The translations under genes and the position numbers were made by a program. This document shows positions 14,779 to 28,100 of a stretch of 64,000 nt of DNA, one piece after another (the stretch's first letter is position 1; every line of letters begins with the position of its first letter). The notes below the pieces were generated by a model. The model worked only from the letters and a program-made list of their open reading frames with translations, did no database searches and was not told the origin of the DNA. Origin of the DNA: Tubulanus polymorphus (Eukaryota > Nemertea > Palaeonemertea > Tubulaniformes > Tubulanidae); NCBI RefSeq assembly GCF_964204645.1, contig NC_134026.1, forward strand, positions 25,436,650 to 25,500,649. Direction: 5' to 3'.

Positions 14779-16110
14779 TCAATGTTTGGCTCCTTTCAGC
14801 ATAGCTTTAATTGCCCGGGCTCTCATTTCTAATTCGAGGATTTCCATCTGATTTTTTGACAATCCAGGATCAGCGCTTGTACTTGCTGTTTGCTCTTTCT
14901 CTTCAGTTGGCGATGTTTTTGTTTCATCTGTATTATCTTTTTCAACGGTCCTTTTATCTTCTTGCTCTTCTTCATCTGCAGTTCCTGTAGTGCATCTACC
15001 GGAATGCTCTTCAAAGTCGTCATCACTAACTTGGATTGATAATTCCGCTTCGACGTCTGCTTCATCACTCGATTCGTGCTTAGAAGGTGTAACATCTTTA
15101 GCCAAAACCACACACCTTTTATCCGCCACATGGTCAACCTCCTCATTCAGTTCAGCAGGAGATTCAGCCTGAACATTCTCATCTGTTGTAGTAATTTTCT
15201 CGGAGGATTGATCATCTGACATTTCGACCGTTACCACTCGCTTAGAATCGGATACAGAATCAACAACTTTGTCTTGGGTCAAAGCGTTGCTTTCCACCAG
15301 AGTTTCCCTATCAGCCGATTTATCTGGCACTGTTGCGTCTTCCTTCGAACCGCTCAACTCAGTTGGTACACTCTCAGTGGAAGTCGTAGCAGTTTTACGT
15401 ATATAGTCGTGTTGAGATATTGCAACTGGACTTTCTTCAGGTATGCACTCAGTACCAGCAGTTTCTTGCTTTCGTTCTTCACTTGGAATCTCACACTGCG
15501 TTATTTCTTCTTTTTGTAAATGTACATCTATATCGGCTCCTAGGGGATCTTTGACGTCAATATTTTGAGTTACGTCTACCATCGTATTTTCATCACCGAT
15601 GCCAGACACCTCAGGCTTACTTTCATCAGGAATATTAGTGACCTCCTCGTTTTTATTGTTCTCATCACCACCAGTAACGATCTTGTCATCAGCGTTTTTT
15701 ACAATTTCTTTATCGACTTCGTTATCTTCCTCATCGGTTTCAGATACAATTTCACCTTCTTCATCGCCATCTACCCATCGTTTTCGTTTACCCATGTCCT
15801 CTTCCATCTTCTTCACTTCATCCTCACTGACGAGTCCTTTTTCTTCTACATCGTGTAAAGGCAATGGTGGTGCATTCCTCCACTTTTCACCGTAAAACTC
15901 ATCGTAATTCCGTCGACCGTGATGATCATAATCGTCACTGCTATCGCTAGAGTATGAACTCCTAGAATCGCTATAGGATGAATCGCATCTTGTTCTTCGT
16001 TCACTACGGTCACTGCTAGTATCGCGCCTTCTTCTATACGGTCTCTGGGTAGAGTTCGGGCCACTGCCTTTTCCGCGACGGTCACTGCGTTCGTCGTCGG
16101 AAGAATCAGA
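14779..16110 (-). CDS. CAAP1: CAAP1 terminal exon, RS-like and acidic tail
   Basis: This exon encodes residues 215-657 and a TGA stop. The acceptor reads tgtcttttcag|TCTGAT. Although the frame stays open upstream to an ATG at 16230, that stretch contains the polypyrimidine tract and is best read as intron. Residues 215-280 are rich in Ser, Arg and Asp (RS-like), and a basic KRKRW cluster lies at 322-326. The remainder is a long Glu/Asp/Thr/Ser-rich region. The last residues are a predicted helix, MEILELEMRARAIKAMLKG at 636-654, which is the hallmark C-terminus of CAAP1. Vertebrate CAAP1 is ~361 aa in total, so this one exon is longer than the whole human protein. No canonical AATAAA is visible within ~400 bp downstream; AATAAG occurs on the minus strand near 14743. 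Confidence 0.92.
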   Translation of the reverse strand, partial: SDSSDDERSDRRGKGSGPNSTQRPYRRRRDTSSDRSERRTRCDSSYSDSRSSYSSDSSDDYDHHGRRNYDEFYGEKWRNAPPLPLHDVEEKGLVSEDEVKKMEEDMGKRKRWVDGDEEGEIVSETDEEDNEVDKEIVKNADDKIVTGGDENNKNEEVTNIPDESKPEVSGIGDENTMVDVTQNIDVKDPLGADIDVHLQKEEITQCEIPSEERKQETAGTECIPEESPVAISQHDYIRKTATTSTESVPTELSGSKEDATVPDKSADRETLVESNALTQDKVVDSVSDSKRVVTVEMSDDQSSEKITTTDENVQAESPAELNEEVDHVADKRCVVLAKDVTPSKHESSDEADVEAELSIQVSDDDFEEHSGRCTTGTADEEEQEDKRTVEKDNTDETKTSPTEEKEQTASTSADPGLSKNQMEILELEMRARAIKAMLKGAKH

Positions 16111-19100
16111 CTGAAAAGACACAAAATATGGCATCTTAAGATGAATGGTGCATCGTATTCCGATCGACAACAACCTACGAATTTCATAAGCGATTTGACA
16201 TGACAATAAATAACGCGGCACTTTCGACATGGAAAGAAGTTTCGATATTTGGTCGATTGGATACGTATTTTCATGTTGTTATGTTTTCGTGCGTTATAAT
16301 GTAATCTTCGCGTACAATTTTGCAGTATCTATGACGACCAAGTTGAATTATCAGGATATTAGCAACGATTCCAAAATGATGACTGTAATCATCGCGCTGT
16401 CATTACAAAATTAACTGATCAATATTTTTCATCAAGAGAGTATAATTCCGTTTTTGCACAGCGAAAACCGATCGTGTGCGATGATTGAATGCTGTTGAGA
16501 AAATTGGCCAAATCCGGAAGCGTTCAAGTCACAGTGAATGCCAATCTCAAGTGCCTATCATCTAATACTGTCTGCAATCGGTTTTAACAATACTCCGCGC
16601 GTATTAAAAAAGTGTAATCGATATCGTTGTAGAACGAACTGCAGAAATCAATTGATATGGCCCTAATTCTAGCAAAAGCAGAGGTAAAGTTACGTAATTG
16701 ATTCGCCGTCAAATTTTACACTTAACTGACTCATCAGCTACGGAAGCGCTGACGAGACCCCAGTGAATATCGATATGAGTATTCGTTTAATGCGAATATA
16801 AAATCGAAGCGAGCTTTGAATGGAGTCAATTAGAGGTCACATTTAGAACATTAGGACGCATACACACCTCTTCAGTGAGACCATTTCCTTGATCGGAATC
16901 TTTACTTATAAAAGTGCAATAATATGCGCGCGACCTAAAAAGCGTCCAATTACCGAGCACCATTGAATGAGGTCTTCAACGCTGAATCGACCAACATTTG
17001 ATATCATCAACTCGTATTATAAGATAATTTCTTACATTCATGTCAAATCCTCGATGCCTTTCTTATCCTACGGCCAACTTTTGTCATAAATGCTTCTAGG
17101 TATCGGTACTGCTGCTAGTGGATATTGCTGTATGATTAGCGATTTTGCGATCATGAACCTATTAGGACTGACTCAATAAAGAAGCCATTACTGTACATGT
17201 TATGTAATTAAACATGGTCTAATGGAAAGGTTAAATGGTCTGATAAGACATAATGGTACGATATCAATGAGGAACAGTCACCACATACAGAAAATATCAT
17301 TTCCTTTTTACAACCGAATAGCAATAAACGCTGATCGCGGGTATACCGTGCATAAACGCCAGAATATATCTATACTATTCAGGCATGCAACCTTCTGCGA
17401 GGCTGAAACGTTTTACCGAACTCATAAATAGTCTAGTCCAGAGATGTCAAAATAAGTTTATGACTTGTTTCCTCGTAACTTTCGTCATTGGTCACAGTTG
17501 TTATTAATCAGTTACCGGTGGATTTCGCATTCATCTCACGCGATTATTTTCGTCAAGAACGCAAACGGGAGAAAAAGATCCTCTTGACCTTGACCTATGT
17601 CGGCTGCTAAGGACCCTTTAAATCAGAGTTTGCTTCAGCAAACACATCAAATTGGCTTAATCTGCATATGTAACAGTCTGATTGGATCGTATTTACGGTG
17701 GCTGGTGGCCATTTTGCCGGTGGAAGAATGGTTATATACGACAGACGAGAGGAAACCGGCGTGTCAGAATCAGGAAACACCGACCAAGTTTATAGAACAC
17801 TTCTCACATTTGATAACAACATTCGTCTGATATAGAAAAAACATAACACTAAACTAATGGACATTCTAAGCCCCTGTCGGGCTTTTTATCGCATTAACGG
17901 CTTTCGGCATGATCGACATTAATAAAACAGTGCTCATATACCCAGAATTCTGATAAAGGCTGCCAAAAGAAGCATTGTCTGACAATGGATGAAGGCCAGA
18001 ACGAAATAGACATGGCTTATCGCATTATTGCCACGCCATTAATACTTTCCAATAACAACAGGACCGCGTAGACAAATCCAAAAGCACCACGTATAGACAT
18101 TAACCAACATACTTAGCCAATGCAACAAGAGTTCAAGTGTCCCTGATTTAGGAAGTTACCTACAGTTAGATGACCATATCGTACTTCGTTATCATATACT
18201 TGAATTGTATGAATACTATAATAACGATCAAGACGGTCTGAATTATGCTATATTCTATTACACTTACGCCCACCTCGCCGAAACGCCAGGCATATTGCAC
18301 GCAAGTGACCGACGTCCATGGAAATATTAGATATATCTTTGTGTGTCACTGTCTTTAATCTCAGACTGTGGGAACAAGAAAAACAATGCCGCCATCTACA
18401 AGGATTCGGAGGTATTAGCGACCGGTGTATCCCTGCTGCCATCGTTTGATAGAATTCCACAACTAAACAGACAGAAGGGAAATCTTACTTTCAATTTATC
18501 TAGAATTAGATTATCTTAACACAGGTTTCATAGTTGTAAGGCTATGGTCAAAATAAGCACTTATAAGCACTTACTTCAAACCAAAATAAGCACTTTTAAA
18601 GGAAAATCAGGCTACAAATTTTTAAAAGGTGCAATAGTATCTTACCACTATTTCAATTTGGTAAGCAGCATTAGATAATGATTTATGTGGTGTGGCAACA
18701 AAAGTCCATACTTATCATTATTTCATCAAAGGGTCAGGATGATCTTCTAAAGTTGGTTGTTCTTCATTTACACCCAGAATAAAAGGGTCTCAAATGTTTG
18801 GAAGTATCTATTGTGAGAAGCTAGGAACAAAATCATTTTTCGTTCAAGTAGCAATGGCTTATTATATTGAATATGGGATTTTTACCCAGGGGATATTTAC
18901 CTAAGGGATTTTTACCTACAACCGAACGAAAAATTTGTGTACTATCGTTAGATTAGAATAAGTATTAAGGAACATGAAAAACGTTGTGGAGGAAATCAGT
19001 ATAGTATTTTCTCTTGCGACAGAAGAAGACTGTAAGACGGCTGCCGTAGATGGAACACGAATTATACAGCTGCATCACGCACGATAGATGGCAATGCTGT

Positions 19101-22100
19101 CACAGATGGCTCTTAAAGACGCGGGATAAGATCAATTCAAGTTCAACCGTCCTATGGAAAGATGGCGCCAGACTCCAAATACCACCCGCCATCATTTTAA
19201 TCATAGTGTGTCATTAGAGAAAATCGATAAGGACGTCTGTAACATCGGTGTACTGGAGGAGATGCTGGAATCCATCATTATGGCCTGAAATCGCCAAGGT
19301 ATGCCGTTACACTGTCCTTCGATTCTCGATATGTTTCTGTGTGTTTTTGTGTGTTATTGTTGAGGCAACGGGGGCAATGATTTGCATGAATTTAACCCGA
19401 TAAGCTGAAGACAATGGCCACTTGGCGTGCTTTTGCATCTATGTTGCTGTGTACTCCGTGTCAACTGCATAACGTGGACATAAAAACCATACGCTTACAT
19501 CAGACAATGACCTTGAAATTTGTGAAATTGCGTACGAATATTTTCATTCCACACTAAATGTATGGGTGGACGTGGACCGTCTTAATCTCCAACCTAAAGA
19601 TTCCGATCCTCTACTAAACATCTCATGAGTACTGACTCGCCATTTGAGAGTTAAAAAAGAACTACGTGTATATTCTTCCAGTTTTATTAAGGAAACTAAA
19701 CCAACAATTCAGTGTGCTTGCTTTCGTCCTGCGCGTCCGATGAATGGAGATATTTCGGTTTTTGTAGAATCAAATGTGAACCGATGAATAACCGATACAC
19801 TTTAAACACACACACAGTTCTATACAACAGAAGGGAAATATAAATCTAGCTCTGATAATATACCCCCACAACTACGATACATGAATTTTCGAATCGAGCA
19901 TGTGCGGTCGTTGAAAACAGGTGTTTTTGGAGTAAAAATGGATTCAATTCATACCACTGATTTCAATTGAGTACATTTCATTGTTGAAATATTTTATCCT
20001 GAAACTATAACTACTCGAGCTATGTGGGTTAATTCGCGTTGAATTAACGCACCTTTATGGTTTTTGAATCATTCGCAAACGCGAAGGCAATGGGCATCTA
20101 TTTAATCGGTTTATATACGTGGAAAATATCGATAAACCCATATAAGGAGACGCGGAGAGTCATCGGGAAGTGCTGCCACGACTGGTGCACCTGGGAACTT
20201 GAAGTATCATTTCAATATAACGATATTTTTCCAATAATGACAATCGGCGATCTAAAATTAATAACTTAATTATGAATTAGACGTAAATCAGGAACGCTGT
20301 ATTTCTAGTCAACGTCTACTCCGAACTGTCCGGCTTTGCCAATATATTGACTGTCTCCAAACATAGTTATTTGTAATTAATAGTATGCAATATACGTTTA
20401 TTAGTAAATATGTTAATTTACGACCAATAGGTTGAGCACGCGATCAGAAATACAGCTGCTAACCTCGTCATTGCTTTTTTTATTTCGGCTATGAACTAAT
20501 ATAACTTTCTTCTGGACTTCCCTCTCAAGGGAACATGCAATTCCCGGCATCTAATCTAGAAATGAATTAATATTAATATCGCCGAACACAATGTCCACTT
20601 CAGCCGGCCAAAGATCGCATGCCAGACTAACATTCATACGCGGACAGAGCCAAACGGTCCGACAATGCATCCGTTCTAATTTGTAATCTACAAATTCGCG
20701 GACCAGCTCGCTGTAAATTAACTGGACATTGCGTGATGACTGAAATTATCCTTGTTATTACGCCTGCTTACACAAAAACGCTGTCGGGCCCGGTGTGATG
20801 TGAAAAATTATGGTGTCGGTCAGTTTTATTAGATTCCCCGGTGTGCGACTTATAGCCCGTGGTGGCGGTGCCGCAATCGGCGAATGCTACGTGCAGAAAA
20901 TGAATGTCATAATGAAGCGATAATAAGACGAAGTTTGGCCGGACGCTGGAATCTTCGTTATAATCGACTAGAAAATTGCTTCCGGTCATCAAAGAAAGAA
21001 ATATATCAATTTGTCCGACGAAATGAGAAATGAGTCTTATGTGTAGCACGCGGGACTTTTTTCCATTTAATCGGCGACTTGTGCTGTATTTAGAATACGA
21101 TACACACATATATGTATATTACGTGTATGATTCATAGTTTACCGGTCAAGTCATATATTTACATTATTAAACATTTTGCCCGCGCACAAGAGTCTGTTCA
21201 ATCATTATACATCACTTTTATACGGGCGCCAAACGTCGTGTTTCGCATGTTAAGTGTCGAATTATCAGGGACACGTTAAAAGTTGATGGCGAATTTTGGA
21301 GTCTTTTTGATAGATATCCACTTGGACATCTGCTGTCAAATGCAATAACTATAGAGTCGTCAGTAGAATCGATAGTTTGAAAGGAGATTTCCATTTGTAT
21401 ATTATGGATTCAGTAATCATCAATATTACTGATTATCGATTAGCCAGGGCTATTGATTTTTCGAAATTCCAGGATCCAGTTCCACAGTTCGGCGTTAAGA
21501 TCTGACTTAGAGTTAACTCGGTTGAAAATGAAATAATTTTAACCCAGAGCTAAATCTAACTCACAACTTGTAAAACTAGGTCGAGTTTTCCATTTTGGCT
21601 GTTCCTGTTTTCGAAAATTCAGGACCCAGTTCCACAGGTAGTTCTGTGTTAAGATTTTTCTGAGTTAACTCATTGAAAATGAACTAATTTCAACCCACAG
21701 AGTTAACTCTAACGCGCAACTAGGTCCAGATTTCTCTTTTTTTTCAATCTGAATTTTACGAGCTCGTTGAGAGTGTTAAAATCTGCTAATATCGACAGGC
21801 TTTGTTCGATAATCTACACCTTGTTTTGCACCTATCGATCACGACGATCTATATTTCCTTTCGACGACGCATGAATCACGTTTCGCCAGCGAAATAAAAG
21901 AATTCAAAATCGGCGAGTTTTGAATGAAAATAAGACGATGACAATCAGTCGAACACGCGCGCTCTATAGTATCTACAGATGAATTATTAAAATCTCAATC
22001 GAATTGAATGCAATCATTCCACAACCCTGAACAACAGCCGATTGTCGACGACCGTTTATGTGAAATCGAATAAAACACCATGAATACAATCAAAGCTTCA

Positions 22101-25100
22101 GTTATGAGATTTTGTTTATTGAATTTCATTTCATTTCACATTCGCAGTTATCGAATCGGCTCCACCGCAGCTCTACCGTTCCATAGTGTCTGGCTCGGTG
22201 AAGTCTTGGCGAGGTTCTTCACGCTGCGGATGCGGCGCTGTAATCCGCCGGTCTCAATCATATCTACGGCTGCAATATGCATGATTCGTATACTCACAAT
22301 TAATCCGTTGAAAACTGAAGGCCGGCGCTAAACACGAGTAAATTGAATATAAATCGCCGCCGGGGACGCGGCTGAAACTTAATAACAATCTACATTTGAA
22401 CAGGCCATAAAACTCGTCGGCATTAGCTATTAAATTCAATAATTTTAATTACCCAAATGCGTAATCTCCGTGTGACAGGTACTGGTGTGCTTGTATGATC
22501 ACCCGATTTCACTGTACAAATCACTACGATCAAAGAGCTTTAAAGACACGCGAGCGTAATTGTTTTCGTTACTACTACACCTGTCTCTACCAGAATCGAG
22601 CTACGCGCAGTATTCGCATTCGCCGACATTTGGCTATTTTTGACATCGATTTGTCAAACTTTTAAGCCCTGGGACTTGCGAACCGATCAGGAAAAAGACA
22701 TTCTTATCATTCGTTTTTGTTGATGATTTTGGAATGTGAATTCAATTGAACAGTTTGACTGATGACCCCGATTCTGTACAGTCCGGTCGAGTCGCTATCG
22801 AAAAACGCGCTCTTTCAAATTGCCGCCTGAATAACCATTTATTTATCGGCGAATTAAGGAGAGCGCCGGACCGGAAAAACACCCGTCACCAGATAAGACA
22901 CTGAAACTGATGACCCGCAATGACGGCCATTTAAAATGATTCAACTAAGGTCCACAACGACAGGCATGGAGAGATTTTAATCAGGTCATTAAGGTGGTGA
23001 AAAACCAGTCTCATTTGTTTTCCGGGCCGTTATCACACTCGCTTTGGGAGATTTCGGTCTTACATCGCCAATTTGAAAGGCGGTGAATATAAATGAACTC
23101 GATTCATCACGACGCACCACGTAAGGTCCTTGAATCGAAAACGTCTCGCTTATAACTTATAACTACAGCCAGGTTTTCCTTTATACGAAAAGACAGAAAA
23201 TCCCACTCGGAAAGTGATACGAAAAAGACGCCCGCATTCGCAGAATTATTCACATCGATGTTTGATTGAATTTAATGAAACCATGGAGCTGAACCAACGC
23301 TCGATGATTTTTGATTTCATCTCTTGACAGATAAAAAAAGTCAGTTGACGTTTCCTCGTTAAAGCGGTGTGTGTGCACAGCGTTCATGCTCCTTACACTT
23401 ATTGTTTACCCTCTTGGGGGAGCCCTGCCCGGCCAACTTATTCCATTTCTCATTTCCCTTTCAAAAAATTCATTTATCCGATAATAATTTCATCTGAAAT
23501 CCAGATAGAACGCCGATGTGGCACCTTGACACGACTTCCGGGGATAAATTTGATTTGCCGAGTCAATCACAATTCTAAAGCCGCGGCCACGACGCAAAAC
23601 CTACAGCTGAAAATTCATTTCCTTAATTTCAGAGCACGGTCTCAAAAATAACATACTCCAGATGCAATATGATCTAAACTGTAATGAGTATTTATTAAAG
23701 TAATATCACTACTGGATACAGCGAGCCAATAAGGCGAATCTCGTCGCAACGCTCTTCAGCTTTAGTGCGCAGAAAAGCTATATACACGGAATGAGAATGA
23801 AGAGATGCCGAGATGAATCCATATTTCTGACTAAATACCTGATCTATAGAGTCGACCTATGAACTGGCTGCTTATTCAAATCATTTTCACTCGGTTGAAT
23901 GACTTAAAACTCGAAAGCTCGAAATATTCTTAGAAAATATGCGGAGTGTAAGAGATTCGATATTATCGGTAAAACAGTTATCCATAAATTTCTAATTTTG
24001 TGGCAACTGGAGATGATTTGACTTCGCAGCGCCAGCGAAATAAAAAACTTACTTCAACGAAGTGACAATCTTCGATATGAAGCCACCATACACTGTTTGT
24101 TTTTATAGAATTCAAAGATTTCTACGCGTTATTCAATTATGCATTTTATCGTTCTAAATAATTGCCACGACTGAATTTTCCCTCTATTTCATTTCTCGTT
24201 TTCGTTTGATTCTCGGCTAATAATTGCAATTCACTTTATACGAAATTCTATTTTCGTCGTATGTGTGCATGCTTTGTTAATAAATCGCAAATTTGTCGTT
24301 TATACGACGTTCGTCGATATACGAAAACCGGAGACGCTCGCGCAAAGTTCAGATGAATTTTCAATTACAAATCGCTACAGCGATGCCCCGTAGTGCCTCG
24401 TACGGTTTTCATTACCAAGATTTCAAGAATCCATAATAGCTATTACAAGCAACTAATCAAAGTTTGATCGAAATTTCTTTCATCTGCAGTTGGCGTCGAC
24501 GTGAAAGTTTATATTCTTTTTAAAGACATCAGTCTGATGCAGAACAGACCGCACAGGCGGCAAATCGAATTTATACGTTTCGAATGTGATGAAGTTATAA
24601 ATTCATCTCTGACGCGGCGCGCGGTGAAATTTAACCCAATTCGCGCGGTGTGATTTGACAACAACGACAATACTGTATAACATAGGCTGAGATAAAATGA
24701 TACCATTTGTTTCTCCTAATCGGCAGGGTCATTTTTGGAAACTGCGATAAAATTTGTAATCAGTTCATTTCCATAACTGCCGGATCTATTATGGTTAGCT
24801 TGATCATGACTTAGATAGGCGGCCAGCCGGGTCAACTTTCTACGTAAAAATGAGGAAGAAGGTATCGATTTGAAATCACAAACTGCCCAACATATAAAAG
24901 ATAGTTCACACTTGAAATCGAAAAGAGTGAAATCAGTTAAATCCAGATTATAGCGTAACACAACAGTATTCACTATTATACAGTATTCACAGATGATTCC
25001 TATATCGAATCATCGCCTCGGACAAACGACCACGGATCCTAAATTGCGAGGGATTAAATCGCCATCTAATTTGCATAAATACGACATTAATGCCTGACCG

Positions 25101-28100
25101 CGAGTATAATCAGCGGGGATTTAGAACCGATTCACATTGAACAATTTTCATCATCGCTTCCATTTCATATATAATTGACTTCTAACCCTGGCCGAAACGT
25201 GGTCAGCTTCCAGCCGCATTTCAAATTAGAAATTGATAGCGCGTCGACTTGTAAATCGGCGATGAATTGTCGCAAATCACGTCGACTTTGACAGCCGCGA
25301 ACTTAAAACGACTGCAGCAAGGATTTCGAAAGATTCCCGGCCACCGAACAGCGGTTTTCCCAGGCCAATGAGCGCCCGATCTGCACAAAGATGCGATAAG
25401 GTATACGGTCGCAAACTGTCATCCGATGATGTGACAATTGCATTGCTAGTTTTCTGAAATTATCCCCGACTTGTCAAATCGGACTGTATTCTTTTTGCGA
25501 GCGGGAGCCATACATTCGAGACCTCGTCACTGGTGCGAAGACTTTGACGTGCAATACGCGACGGCATTGTTAGCGCGGGTGACGCGGGTCAAACCGCTTC
25601 CAACGTCGCAGGTTCACATTCCTAATATGTAATTTTTGACGTTGCATTAATCGATTCTAGTGGTGGAATTAATTTTTCGCACAGAGTAACGAATCGTGTC
25701 CCATCGTCAAGTCAAAGTTCTGTCGGATGTCGGGGCTGTAATTGATAACCCGATTTAATGATTTATTTCAACGCGAGAGAAAACTTCATCGATAAGTTCT
25801 GATGACGGAATCAAAAATTAATAATGTCAATGTCGAGAGAATGAGCGAGTTCAGAGTGGCAGAGAAAATAATTAAAAAATACCACCGCAACGGCATAATT
25901 ATCGACAACTTCAAAAATAAAATAGAATAAAACGATATTATGATCCAATGTTGAAAAGTGCTACGGAAAACAGTCGTTCGGTTCAATACTTACGACACAA
26001 ATGTTACCTCGAGTGGTCTGGCACTTCATGTTTGCACTAACCTTTGAAAAAAAACAGCTGTATTTCGTGGCAAGCGCGAGAAGCGAACGAATAGGAAAGG
26101 GTTAATTTCAATTTGACCGACGAGGACCGCAGCTGAGCGCGATGAAATATAATGTTTTTCAATTGAACACGAATTACAGACAACGACACTTGTACGCGGA
26201 CTCGACAAACAATTCGGAATAATACTCGATTGAAATGGATATTTCATCGAATAAACTCAATTTCTACAAACCAGAAAATGATGTTTGCCAGATACGGTTC
26301 CGTCGATGAAGACCGTATTTGCTTTCAATGACAGAGAAAACTGACAATCATGCGTGCGGGCATCATCTTTGAAACGAAACTCGCAGACAACCGATTTATT
26401 TGAGCAAACATCCGTGCCTTTACAACGACGAGCAGATTTCCGTAAAACCATCGATTGAATTTTAGCGAAAAACATGACCAGGAAAATGTAGCTTATGCAA
26501 TCGCAGCGCGGCCATCTGCCACTAGGACGATACTGGCAATCTGCACGGGATTGAAACAGCAAATATTTGCCATCTAAATCTAATATCGCCTCGCATAATA
26601 GAATTCGATTATCGGCAAAACTGTTCGCTTCGCCGAATAAAACTTTGCAAATATTCAAAATGAAAGTTTGTTTCGAATTTCAACGCGATCCATACCGCTA
26701 AGAAGATTGGTCGACAGATCGGGTTACGCGGCTTCTTGCAATACGGCAAATAACTGGCACTGCGAGTGGCTTTGAAAAATCTCCGCACACAATTCTAAAG
26801 CCAACATTTTCATGCGTTATTTGCAGTTTATAAAGCAGCGCGCCGGGAACAAACGCATGATCACCCGTCTCAAATTACCATCTTATCATTTTAAAGAAAC
26901 GCCATTGAGCACTGCCGGGGTCTGGGAAAATTCCAATCGAGTGAAAATCTCATCCTACTCCGAATCCAGTAGACGAAATAAATCGAACCAAAACAAGACG
27001 AACAAGCCGCCTTGTTTGATGTTGGTATTACGAAAGGCTATAGCCGTAAAACAAAGAATGCTAGAACAAAGACGAATGAATGAAATTTGAAATGTAATTT
27101 TTCTTCCACTACAATTTTTCAGCTTGTAGTCCTCTCGAAAGGATGGCAAGGTAATAAATCAAGATTTGCTTAAGACGAATTGAGATGACCTTCCTTGCGC
27201 CCGACGCATAAATCAAAAACTGGCCAGTACAAACAAGTATGAAATATGGACGGTGGCTTTGTGGTCACTCGGCATCCGAATATGACAAGAGTTAGATTAA
27301 ATTCTGATTTATGAGTGAACAATGCAGAAAAAGATTAAGTGGCCAGGAGCTACACGGGCCGAGGCGCGCGAAGACACCAGTGAAATTATGACGGTAGCGC
27401 GCGGCCATGATTAGGTCATTGCGAGGCATTATTTAATATCGAATGGTAAGACTTAGACGCGGCTTTATACAACTTAATCCCGCTACGCAATCAGTCAAAC
27501 ATGTCCGACTGCATAATTAGAGTTTTAATGCAACTCAAGGCCGCCGAAGTCAGTTTCTTACTGATATTTTCGCAGAACGCGCGAACAGCGACTTGATTAA
27601 GTCAGTTTTCAGCTTTAGATACATAAGCGATATTTCGGGTACTCGGCAATCAATTTGTTCGGCATCGGGCAGTTCACGTAAAGGTTATGCAAAACAAATA
27701 ATGGTCAAATCTGCCAAATAAGTTCATGATGATGTACATGTGCTTAGATTTACACTGATTTTCATAAGTTCACAAAGGCAGGCCGCGATTCGAGGACAAG
27801 CGAGGTTCAGATTCAGATACCGGCCACCAGTTTCTCCGCGGACATCGTTGAAAATGTTTTTTCTTTGCTTTGTTGTCTCGGGAGAGTCAAGTGGCTGAAT
27901 GAATATTCAAGTCCGGATGGCTCTTCTTTCAAGTTGAAATCGGAATGGCGTTTGCGAGAACGACGGTCCACCGTGTAAGTTCACTGGGAACTGCCGCGCG
28001 CTTCGCCTATCTTTGAATTATGCATTAAGTTTCAAGCGTTCCTTTGTGCCTGGGCCAATTCCCACTGACCATTATAGCGCCATTAGCATTCCGTACAGAA

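Noticed and set aside
15565-15895. Plus-strand ORFs of 97-98 codons inside the terminal exon
   Set aside because: They are antisense shadows of the Glu/Asp/Ser-rich coding sequence, reading as Phe/Ser-rich peptides.
16111-16230. In-frame extension of the terminal exon to ATG at 16230 (or ATG near 16131)
   Set aside because: The stretch just before 16110 is a textbook acceptor (ttttgtgtcttttcag), and the phase-0 start joins the 35145 exon. The upstream open frame is intronic coincidence.
18269-18294. ATG-to-GTAAGT segment on the minus strand (MPGVSARW)
   Set aside because: It has a good donor, but the phase does not fit the terminal exon and it lies inside the intron between confirmed exons.
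26257-26658. 133-codon minus-strand ORF
   Set aside because: No recognisable motif, no splice sites, and a length within the chance range for the window.
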